Positions 7,313 through 12,537 of a DNA stretch of 26,650 nucleotides are shown one piece after another. Numbering within the stretch: position 1 is the first letter of the stretch; each line of letters starts with the position of its first letter. Source of the stretch: a virus; IMG/VR virus record IMGVR_UViG_3300010158_000275, positions 1 to 26,650 of that record. One strand, 5' to 3'. A model generated the notes under the pieces. That model saw only the letters and a program-made list of their open reading frames with translations, had not been told where the DNA came from and ran no database searches. The translations under genes were made by a program, and so were the position numbers.

Positions 7313-8077
7313 ATGCAGCTTGATTTCCTAAGCAGCTATGAAAATGCATTGCCACCACCCGCCGATAGTGATCCTCAGTACATCTTCTGGGACAAAGACT
7401 ACAAAATTGTCCGTGCGGAAAGAAAAGTAAAATACACAGAAGTAGAAAAGTTCTTTAGAGAGCTAGACTACTCTAAAGTTCCAGTATACCGAGATTACTG
7501 GGAGGACATATCCCCAGAGAACGACAGCCAGCTATTCCAACGCTGGCTGTTTTCTTTTATGAGTGTGCATACATCCTGGAAAGCTAACGTTACAGGATAT
7601 AATGCAATCAAAGACTGGTGGGGTTGGTTAAACAGATGGGAAGAACTGCACAAGGCTATTGATGATAGCCGTGTAGGTATGCAGAATAATAGATTAAAAT
7701 ATCTGAAAGAGTTTGCTTACAACTTCTGGAAGAATCCCTCCGAGTACAGAAAAGGTAAAAATGAAAGCTGGATGGATCTGCGAGACAGATTAAAAAAGAT
7801 TACTCTAGGGCTTGGACCTGCGAAAACTAGCTTCGCTCTAGAGATGTGCTACCCTACCGAAGCAAAGGTAGTTTGCCTGGATACTCATATGTTTCAAGCG
7901 TACGGCTTGGATCAGGTTGAGGACAGTAAGAAGTATAAAGACATAGAAACCCATTGGGTGGATATGTGTAATATGTGGAACGTTCCCCCGTACATTGCAA
8001 GGTGCCTATATTGGGACACAAAACAAAACAAAACAACTAGCCGCTATTGGAGTTATGTATTCGAAAAAAATCAATAA
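7313..8077 (+). CDS. HhH-GPD-type DNA glycosylase-like protein
   Basis: Near residues 160-200 the protein reads LKKITLGLGPAKTSFALEM and then VVCLDTHMFQAYGL. This is the helix-hairpin-helix (LGxGPxKTxxAL) followed by the catalytic Asp in LDTHM seen in HhH-GPD base-excision glycosylases (OGG, AGOG, EndoIII). The Lys in GPAK could act as the Schiff-base lysine of a bifunctional glycosylase/lyase, but exact alignment is needed. No Fe-S cysteine cluster follows. The N-terminal half is rich in Trp and Tyr and has no recognised domain. The gene is in the recombination block, six bases after the RuvC-like gene. The base recognised cannot be inferred. Confidence 0.55.
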   Translation: MQLDFLSSYENALPPPADSDPQYIFWDKDYKIVRAERKVKYTEVEKFFRELDYSKVPVYRDYWEDISPENDSQLFQRWLFSFMSVHTSWKANVTGYNAIKDWWGWLNRWEELHKAIDDSRVGMQNNRLKYLKEFAYNFWKNPSEYRKGKNESWMDLRDRLKKITLGLGPAKTSFALEMCYPTEAKVVCLDTHMFQAYGLDQVEDSKKYKDIETHWVDMCNMWNVPPYIARCLYWDTKQNKTTSRYWSYVFEKNQ

Positions 8078-8537
8078 AGTCGTCAAGAATGAAACCCCCG
8101 AACAGCAGGTAATGCGTGTGGTGAGGGAAATGGTAGCATCAGGTGAACTGGTAACCAAAAAGAGTAAAGACGGTGAAACTCTATATAGCCTTCCTGAAAG
8201 GAAAGCGAAACCTCGAAAAGATAGTGCATCTGAACTACGTAGCGAGTCAGCCAAGAGGGCCTGGGTCACAATTCGAAAGAATAATGCTATCAAGGAAGCC
8301 GCTAATAAGCGCAGCGAGTCAGCCAAGAGGGCCTGGGTCACAATTCGAAAGAATAATGCTAAGCAAACTGAGTTGAAGGCGGCAGCTGTTAGCGAAACTG
8401 TGTCATCGATCATCGCTAGATTGCTTGTGCGCTATGAGACTAAGCTAGAAGGAATTAAAAAGAAAATAGCTAAGTGCGATACAGATCTCGCGGACTGGAC
8501 TGCAAGGAAAGCTAAAAAGGCTTTACGTGCCAAGTAG
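8055..8537 (+). CDS. Basic protein with a duplicated 24-residue unit (160 aa)
   Basis: The open frame begins at 7995 inside the glycosylase-like gene. The ATG at 8055 is preferred because it gives the usual short overlap. The N terminus (residues 10-50) looks like a small helical or winged-helix region. Two copies of RSESAKRAWVTIRKNNA follow, 24 residues apart. The copies are identical at the DNA level. A helical Lys-rich C terminus ends the protein. Ser-x-x-Ala-Lys-x-Ala-Trp motifs are common in phage proteins, but I know of no assigned function. The strong positive charge suggests nucleic-acid binding. Confidence 0.75.
   Translation: MYSKKINKVVKNETPEQQVMRVVREMVASGELVTKKSKDGETLYSLPERKAKPRKDSASELRSESAKRAWVTIRKNNAIKEAANKRSESAKRAWVTIRKNNAKQTELKAAAVSETVSSIIARLLVRYETKLEGIKKKIAKCDTDLADWTARKAKKALRAK
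8241..8361 (+). repeat. Direct repeat, two identical 49-bp copies
   Basis: Copies at 8241-8289 and 8313-8361 are identical over 49 bases and separated by 24 bases, giving a 72-bp period that keeps the reading frame. Perfect identity including synonymous positions indicates a recent duplication or homogenisation by recombination. Confidence 0.95.
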
Positions 8538-8557
8538 TCTTGTGATAATCCTGTGAT

Positions 8558-8797
8558 ATGGATGAAGAAGATCAAGATAATTGGGACGACAAGCCTCAAG
8601 AGCATAACCAACAACACGAACAAATTCAAAAGTTGTTCGCTGAGATGGAACTCAAGGCTAAGAAAGCAATGCAGTATCTGGTCACAGAAGGCTTCCTAGA
8701 ACCTACCGATACTCCAGGAAGGTACAAGTACACTCCTGAAGGTCTTGTACTGGCTCAGCAGCAGTACAAACAAATGAAAGAAGATGGCTTGCTTTAA
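8558..8797 (+). CDS. Small acidic protein, possible winged helix (79 aa)
   Basis: An acidic, Gln-rich N terminus (about residues 1-25) precedes a segment (KAMQYLVTEGFLEPTDTPGRYKYTPEGLVLAQQQ) that resembles the recognition helix and wing of small winged-helix domains. It could be a regulator, but this is a weak resemblance. It lies upstream of a long hairpin and the first tRNA gene. Confidence 0.65.
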   Translation: MDEEDQDNWDDKPQEHNQQHEQIQKLFAEMELKAKKAMQYLVTEGFLEPTDTPGRYKYTPEGLVLAQQQYKQMKEDGLL

Positions 8798-8818
8798 GTA
8801 GCAGGCCTTGGTAATCTG

Positions 8819-8850
8819 TTAGGCGCACTGGAGCAATCTGGTGCGCCTAA
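8819..8850 (+). other. Perfect 10-bp hairpin before tRNA
   Basis: TTAGGCGCAC (8819-8828) pairs perfectly with GTGCGCCTAA (8841-8850) around a 12-nt loop, and ends six bases before the tRNA. There is no T-run after it. It may be an RNA-processing signal, an operator or a weak terminator. Confidence 0.6.
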
Positions 8851-8856
8851 CAATAC

Positions 8857-8944
8857 GCCTTGTTGACCCGAATTGGCTAAGGGCCTCGATTTGTAATCGA
8901 GTATGAGGGAAACCTCTTTACGGGTTCGAGTCCCGTGCAAGGCT
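8857..8944 (+). tRNA. tRNA with anticodon UGU (Thr) and long variable arm
   Basis: The acceptor stem is GCCTTGT (8857-8863) with GCAAGGC (8937-8943). The anticodon stem CTCGA/TCGAG (8885-8889, 8897-8901) encloses TTTGTAA, which reads TGT. The T arm is ACGGG-TTCGAGT-CCCGT (8920-8936). The variable region is 18 nt and forms its own GAGG/CCTC stem, the class II form normal for Ser, Leu and Tyr but not Thr. The discriminator base is T, and CCA is not encoded (TCCC follows). The charging amino acid is therefore uncertain despite the Thr anticodon. Confidence 0.75.
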
Positions 8945-8952
8945 CCCCTTTT

Positions 8953-9198
8953 ATGTTCACCTGGATCTTCACATTTTTATCTGTATTTATAATAAACGTA
9001 GCCTACACCTATTACTTGAAGGCTGTACAAAAGGAGAAGCCTCTACTGGCTAGCTCCTGGTCCATGTTTATAAATCTTACAGCTAGTGTGGTAGCTATAG
9101 AGTACATCGCAAATCATTGGCTATTGATTCCCTCATGCCTTGGTTCATTCTGTGGCACATGGGTAGGTATGAAGGTAGCCAGAGAGAAATCTGAATAG
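8953..9198 (+). CDS. Small integral membrane protein (81 aa)
   Basis: Three hydrophobic segments are visible: about residues 2-22 (FTWIFTFLSVFIINVAYTYY), 33-52 and 56-73. Short charged loops and a charged C terminus (KVAREKSE) complete it. The open frame begins inside the tRNA at 8935; the ATG at 8953, after CCCCTTTT, is preferred. Similar three-helix proteins ending in a GxxxGTWxxMK-like motif are familiar from phage genomes as hypotheticals. It probably sits in the inner membrane; its role is unknown. Confidence 0.7.
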   Translation: MFTWIFTFLSVFIINVAYTYYLKAVQKEKPLLASSWSMFINLTASVVAIEYIANHWLLIPSCLGSFCGTWVGMKVAREKSE

Positions 9199-9202
9199 CT
9201 GT

Positions 9203-9763
9203 ATGGAACACTTTTACCAAGATATACAAGGCTGGTTTGACTTTGAGGATATCTATTCAGAGATGGTGGCCTCTGCAGCGAACGGAGCTAATTTTGTAGA
9301 GATAGGCTCCTGGAAAGGTAAAAGCAGCGCATACATGGCTGTAGAGATAGCCAATTCAAATAAAGATATTAAATTTTACTGCGTGGATACTTGGCTAGGT
9401 AGCATAGAGCACGCAGGGTTCGGTGAGGTTATGGATGATAGTTTGTATAATATCTTTCTAGATAATATGAAACCTGCAGCTGGTTACTTTCAGGCTGTTA
9501 GAATGCGTTCTGTAGAGGCAGCCTCTGTGATAAGAGATGGATTCTTTGATTTTATATTCATAGATGCATCCCATGAGTATAGTGACGTCGCAGCTGACCT
9601 GGAAAGCTGGTACCCTAAGCTAAAAACTGGAGGTGTACTAGCTGGTCATGATTACGAGCCTCGATGGGAGAGTGTGATAGCAGCAGCGGACGACTTTGCA
9701 AAAAATAAAAACTTAAAGGTCAGTAAAACTTCAAATATTTGTTTCAGGTTAGATAAACTTTAA
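9203..9763 (+). CDS. Class I SAM-dependent methyltransferase (Methyltransf_24 type)
   Basis: Motif I is FVEIGSWKGKSSAYMA (about residues 31-46), with the E-x-G-x-x-x-G SAM loop. It is followed by YCVDTW at the end of strand 2, FIFIDASHEY for strand 4, and LAGHDY for strand 5. This arrangement is typical of small phage and bacterial methyltransferases found in glycan or small-molecule modification clusters. At 186 aa it is a bare catalytic domain with no DNA-recognition region, so DNA methylation is unlikely. A second methyltransferase and a glycosyltransferase gene follow, separated only by a tRNA and a small gene. Confidence 0.8.
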   Translation: MEHFYQDIQGWFDFEDIYSEMVASAANGANFVEIGSWKGKSSAYMAVEIANSNKDIKFYCVDTWLGSIEHAGFGEVMDDSLYNIFLDNMKPAAGYFQAVRMRSVEAASVIRDGFFDFIFIDASHEYSDVAADLESWYPKLKTGGVLAGHDYEPRWESVIAAADDFAKNKNLKVSKTSNICFRLDKL

Positions 9764-9764
9764 C

Positions 9765-9840
9765 CGTGATGTCGCCTAGCGGCTATGGCACTTGCCTTGG
9801 GAGCAAGTTATCGAAGGTTCGAGTCCTTCCATCACGACCA
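9765..9840 (+). tRNA. tRNA-Pro (UGG)
   Basis: The acceptor stem is CGTGATG (9765-9771) with CATCACG (9830-9836), then discriminator A and an encoded CCA (9838-9840). The anticodon arm is CTTGC-CTTGGGA-GCAAG, giving TGG. The T arm AAGG/CCTT around TTCGAGT is present. It is a standard class I tRNA. Confidence 0.9.
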
Positions 9841-9849
9841 CTTTTAATA

Positions 9850-10131
9850 ATGCAAGAGAAATACGAAACATTAACAGGTCGGGTAGCTCTGCTATATAAT
9901 GAAAACGGATGCAGGGTCTTTTTGGTAAAATGCGACCTAGGAAAATTCAAGGTTGTAGACTATCAACCAGTACCTCTAGATAGAGAGATCTATTGGGACA
10001 ATGCATCTGGTAATATCTTAAACTCTAATAGTGCTGAGTATGCCATGGCCAGTGTGCTGGTTGATGGTTATATTGAAGGAGTTTATGAAAAGCTAGGTCC
10101 TGAAGAGCGTAAAAAATGGCCGTTGGTTTAA
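9850..10131 (+). CDS. Unknown 93-aa protein
   Basis: The open frame reaches back into tRNA-Pro, so the ATG at 9850 is chosen. The product has alternating beta-strand segments (GRVALLYNENGCRVFLVKCDLGKF) and an acidic middle. No family is recognised. It separates the two methyltransferase genes. Confidence 0.65.
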   Translation: MQEKYETLTGRVALLYNENGCRVFLVKCDLGKFKVVDYQPVPLDREIYWDNASGNILNSNSAEYAMASVLVDGYIEGVYEKLGPEERKKWPLV

Positions 10132-10151
10132 AATTAAATAAAACTAAACGT

Positions 10152-10748
10152 ATGACTAGAACAGACATAATTAACCTATTAGCCAAACACAATAATGCTT
10201 CAAGTTATCTCGAGGTAGGTGTTAGGGATACTGAAGAAAACTTCAATAAGATCATCTGTGAACTAAAGCATGGGGTAGATCCTGCGCTGGGGCCAGGCAG
10301 CTATACGCAAGGTATGGGCTATCAGACCTACTCAGACATCTACTTTGAATATATCAATAAAGATGTATTGTATGATATTATTCTAATCGACGGGCTACAT
10401 ACTGAAGAACAGGTCGACAAGGATATCAAGAACAGTCTAGATAGACTAACACCTTCAGGAGTTATCGTATTGCATGACTGCAGTCCTCCTAATGAAGAAT
10501 TTGAGCAGCCGCACTGGTGTGGTACTGTCTGGAGAAGTCTATACAAACTACATCGAGACACAACAGATCTGGAAATATGTGTGGTGGATACAGACTACGG
10601 ATGTGGTATTGTGCGTAAAGGAGATAAAGTTCGTATGAACGTCTCAGATCCTGAAGAATTGAGTTACGCTTTCCTGGATAATAATAGAAAAGAAGTATTG
10701 AATCTGATCAGCATAACGGAGTTTATACAGAAGATTATCAATGACTAA
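10152..10748 (+). CDS. Second SAM methyltransferase-like protein
   Basis: Motif I is YLEVGVRDTEENFNKI, with the strand-2 acid in GVDPA. YDIILIDGLHTEEQVDKDI covers strand 4 and the following helix, and VIVLHDCSPP is strand 5. The LIDGLH and LHDC pairs are characteristic of the Methyltransf_24/cephalosporin-hydroxylase-like group. The frame could start at 10116 inside the preceding gene, but the ATG at 10152 after an A-rich leader is preferred. It overlaps the glycosyltransferase gene by eight bases. The glycine-rich loop is less regular than in the 9203 gene, so the activity is less certain. Confidence 0.7.
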   Translation: MTRTDIINLLAKHNNASSYLEVGVRDTEENFNKIICELKHGVDPALGPGSYTQGMGYQTYSDIYFEYINKDVLYDIILIDGLHTEEQVDKDIKNSLDRLTPSGVIVLHDCSPPNEEFEQPHWCGTVWRSLYKLHRDTTDLEICVVDTDYGCGIVRKGDKVRMNVSDPEELSYAFLDNNRKEVLNLISITEFIQKIIND

Positions 10749-11496
10749 AGACAATCATATCGTACATTGCGTCTGGGTTGGTAGTGCTTTAAGTTTACTC
10801 GAGAAGTTGACAATTAAGTTACTGCTTTCGCATGGACATGAGGTACATTTATGGTCGTATGCAGTTATTGAGAATACCCCAGAAGGGGTAGTAAATAGAG
10901 ACGCTGGTGACATATTGCCATCGAGCTCTATGTTCAGGTATGATGGGGAGCCTCTAGATTGTTTACCTAACGGAGGCAAAGGCTCACTGTCTCACTGGTC
11001 AGATCAATTCCAGCTAAAACTGCTTGATAAGTATGGAGGAATCTATACTCAAATGGATGTGTCTCATCTAACTCCGTTGTGCTTCAAGAATAGTGTTGCG
11101 ATGCCTGTATGGAAGGGTGAGGATACCTGTGTAGCTCCCTACATAATGAAATGTCCTGCAGGCGAGGGATTCACGAAGCGGGCCTACGAGAAGACATCGA
11201 AGGTAATACATAAGGATACTCTATGGAATGGGATAGATTGGAACATATCCATGAGACTTATGGGAGAAGCTCTAGAGCAAACCTACGGTAATATTGAGGA
11301 ATGTTCGATAGATCTTTCCACTGCATGGGATCTAGGATGTAGAGATAATGGTCCTTTTTTCGAGGATATGGAAATACCTGATGACATAACAACCATACAC
11401 TGGTCTAATGCTACGGTTAACAAGCGTAAGGATGACCCGATAGTTGGTAGTACCTACTGGAGACTACTAAAAAAGATGAAGCTGATAGCTGACTAA
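10741..11496 (+). CDS. GT32-like glycosyltransferase
   Basis: The N terminus IVHCVWVGSALSLLEKL fits the opening of GT32-type (capsule/mannosyl) glycosyltransferases. HEVHLWSY and SDQFQLKLLDKYGGIYTQMDVSHLTPL follow. The second of these is the usual donor-site helix plus Y-G-G-I-Y motif. The DxD metal motif appears as Gln104-Met-Asp106, so the first Asp is replaced. At 251 aa it has a full catalytic domain and no membrane segment. With the two methyltransferases it may modify a surface glycan, a virion protein or a nucleotide; the acceptor is unknown. Confidence 0.65.
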   Translation: MTKDNHIVHCVWVGSALSLLEKLTIKLLLSHGHEVHLWSYAVIENTPEGVVNRDAGDILPSSSMFRYDGEPLDCLPNGGKGSLSHWSDQFQLKLLDKYGGIYTQMDVSHLTPLCFKNSVAMPVWKGEDTCVAPYIMKCPAGEGFTKRAYEKTSKVIHKDTLWNGIDWNISMRLMGEALEQTYGNIEECSIDLSTAWDLGCRDNGPFFEDMEIPDDITTIHWSNATVNKRKDDPIVGSTYWRLLKKMKLIAD

Positions 11497-11574
11497 CGGT
11501 AAATTTTTGTTGCATCCTTAGATGAAATAAAGAATACTGATAGAAGCTGATCTGCCATGTGTAGAAACAGTAAC
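11497..11574. other. Intergenic stretch, nothing identified
   Basis: A/T-rich noncoding sequence between the glycosyltransferase gene and the boxB-like hairpin. A promoter for the tRNA cluster could lie here, but no convincing consensus is seen. Confidence 0.4.
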
Positions 11575-11614
11575 GAGCTTGTTTGCTAAACCAGACAAGC
11601 TCAGCTCTTTAACA
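11575..11614 (+). promoter_or_regulatory. boxB-like hairpin plus rrn-type boxA antitermination site
   Basis: GAGCTTGT (11575-11582) pairs perfectly with ACAAGCTC (11595-11602). Two bases later comes GCTCTTTAACA (11604-11614), which matches the core of bacterial rRNA-leader boxA elements bound by NusB/NusE (S10). It lies seven bases upstream of a tRNA gene. The order hairpin then boxA is that of rrn leaders. It probably recruits host antitermination factors to keep polymerase moving through the structured, noncoding tRNA stretch. Confidence 0.6.
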
Positions 11615-11621
11615 TTTTAAT

Positions 11622-11695
11622 CGCGGGATAGTGAAGTGGTAAAACACCAGTCTCATAAGCTGGGGTCCCAGGTTCGATTCCTGGTCCTGCAACCA
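11622..11695 (+). tRNA. tRNA-Met (CAU) with initiator-type C1xA72 mismatch
   Basis: The acceptor stem is CGCGGGA (11622-11628) opposite TCCTGCA (11685-11691). The first pair is a C-A mismatch, then discriminator A and encoded CCA (11693-11695). The CCA and T-arm (CCAGG-TTCGATT-CCTGG) fix this register. The anticodon arm is CCAGT-CTCATAA-GCTGG, giving CAT. The mismatch and the GCAACCA end copy bacterial initiator tRNA, but the three consecutive G-C pairs of the initiator anticodon stem are absent. Elongator Met or Ile2 (modified CAU) are alternatives. Confidence 0.85.
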
Positions 11696-11702
11696 ATTTA
11701 TG

Positions 11703-11756
11703 CCTTGAGATCCTTCCTCTGTTGCACTCAACAGAGAGGCCTCAAGGTTTCTTTTC
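11703..11756 (+). terminator. Nested hairpin with T-rich tail
   Basis: The outer stem CCTTGAG (11703-11709) pairs with CTCAAGG (11741-11747). An inner stem of CTCTGTTG and CAACAGAG lies inside. TTTCTTTTCT follows. It looks like a rho-independent terminator or a processing structure after the CAU tRNA. Confidence 0.6.
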
Positions 11757-11991
11757 TCAGTAACCACGACCCCCCTGGTATATAGGTAAGATTGTGATTG
11801 GAATGTAACAATCCGTAAATCCTGCTGAGAATTGCGACACCTGCCATACTGGACTAATCCGGTATGTGTGGTCCGGGTTACTCGGGCGAAAAAGTGGTGT
11901 GACAACGGCGTGGAGAGACACGGACCAGTAAGACTGGGATGGCGACACCTGCCTAGAGTGGTGCGACACTGGGAGAGACTAGACAATTTAT
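11757..11991 (+). ncRNA. Unexplained structured noncoding region, possible ncRNA
   Basis: About 235 nt between two tRNAs without a credible gene, and visibly richer in G and C than its surroundings. Possible stems are CATACTGG/CCGGTATG (11845-11852 with 11859-11866, one G-T pair), TGGTCCG/CGGACCA (11869-11875 with 11921-11927) and CCAGT/ACTGG (11925-11929 with 11933-11937). The last two overlap and so are alternatives. GCGACACCTGCC occurs twice (11834-11845 and 11942-11953), and a related GTGCGACACTGG lies at 11961-11972. It does not fold as a normal tRNA by eye. It may be a small phage RNA or the remains of lost tRNA genes. Confidence 0.4.
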
Positions 11992-12063
11992 TCCTGGATA
12001 GCTCAATGGTAGAGCGCGAAACTGTTAATTTCGATGTTGTAGGTTCGAGGCCTACTCCAGGAG
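11992..12063 (+). tRNA. tRNA-Asn (GUU)
   Basis: The acceptor stem is TCCTGGA (11992-11998) with TCCAGGA (12056-12062), discriminator G. The D arm is GCTC-AATGGTA-GAGC. The anticodon arm CGAAA-CTGTTAA-TTTCG gives GTT. The T arm is GTAGG-TTCGAGG-CCTAC. CCA is not encoded, so a host or phage nucleotidyltransferase must add it. Confidence 0.9.
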
Positions 12064-12068
12064 CATAT

Positions 12069-12154
12069 GGGTAGTTATACTGTTAAGGACACAGTCCAGA
12101 CTGTAAATCTGGCGCAGAGATGCTGGGTGGGCTCGATCCCCACACTACCCACCA
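12069..12154 (+). tRNA. tRNA-Tyr (GUA)
   Basis: The acceptor stem is GGGTAGT (12069-12075) with ACTACCC (12144-12150), then A and encoded CCA (12152-12154). The anticodon arm CCAGA-CTGTAAA-TCTGG gives GTA. It has the extended variable arm expected for bacterial Tyr tRNA. The T arm is GTGGG-CTCGATC-CCCAC. It begins five bases after tRNA-Asn. Confidence 0.9.
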
Positions 12155-12185
12155 CTTAGTTTATGATATATTGATATTAAATAGC

Positions 12186-12422
12186 ATGAAACCTGACATA
12201 AAACCTAAAGTAGGTAAATTCTACTATATAGATTACGAAGATAAAGAAGAAGCGTCCGGCTCATACTTCGGTATAGCTGAATGCATCAAGACATACGAAA
12301 GAGATGAGGAAGGCAAACCAGTCGATCCTCCACTCTACGAGTTCATACATCCTCAACCAGACGGTAAAATGGTAAGGGCACTTTATTACGCGTCAGAGAT
12401 AACGACAGAGTTTAACTTTTAA
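12186..12422 (+). CDS. Unknown 78-aa acidic protein
   Basis: The frame extends back into tRNA-Tyr, so the ATG at 12186 is taken. The product has beta-rich segments (VGKFYYIDYEDKEE, GSYFGIAECIKTYERDEEGK) and resembles the small SH3-like or beta-barrel hypotheticals of phages, but the family is not recognised. It lies between two tRNA genes. Confidence 0.65.
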   Translation: MKPDIKPKVGKFYYIDYEDKEEASGSYFGIAECIKTYERDEEGKPVDPPLYEFIHPQPDGKMVRALYYASEITTEFNF

Positions 12423-12428
12423 CTTTTC

Positions 12429-12502
12429 TGGCCTTTGGTGTAATGGTAACACAGGAGATTTTGAATCTCTTATTCCAGGTTCGAGCCCTGGGAGGCCAAC
12501 CA
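12429..12502 (+). tRNA. tRNA-Gln (UUG)
   Basis: The acceptor stem is TGGCCTT (12429-12435) with GAGGCCA (12492-12498), then A and encoded CCA (12500-12502). The anticodon arm GGAGA-TTTTGAA-TCTCT gives TTG. The T arm is CCAGG-TTCGAGC-CCTGG. It starts six bases after the previous stop codon. Confidence 0.9.
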
Positions 12503-12537
12503 ATGTCAGTGAATAGTAAATAAACAAACAAATAAAT

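Noticed and set aside
8241-8361. CRISPR-like repeat array
   Set aside because: There are only two copies, they are in frame inside a coding gene, and the intervening sequence is coding.
8006-8413. Minus-strand 135-codon frame spanning the direct repeat
   Set aside because: It is low-complexity hydrophobic antisense of the basic repeat protein.
8857-8944. Reading the long-arm tRNA as Tyr (GUA) by shifting the loop one base
   Set aside because: The shift breaks the perfect CTCGA/TCGAG anticodon stem, so UGU is the better reading.
10152-10748. DNA adenine or cytosine methyltransferase
   Set aside because: No DPPY, NPPY or PC catalytic motif and no target-recognition region are present.
11609-11986. 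Minus-strand 125-codon frame across the CAU tRNA and noncoding region
   Set aside because: It runs through a tRNA gene (its C-terminal part is translated tRNA) and has no protein-like features.
11832-12074. Plus-strand 80-codon frame over the noncoding region and tRNA-Asn
   Set aside because: Its last third (DSSMVERETVNFDVVGSRPT) is a classic translated tRNA, and the rest matches no protein pattern.
12503-12523. Six-codon ORF after tRNA-Gln
   Set aside because: It is too short, and nothing ties it to the next start codon.
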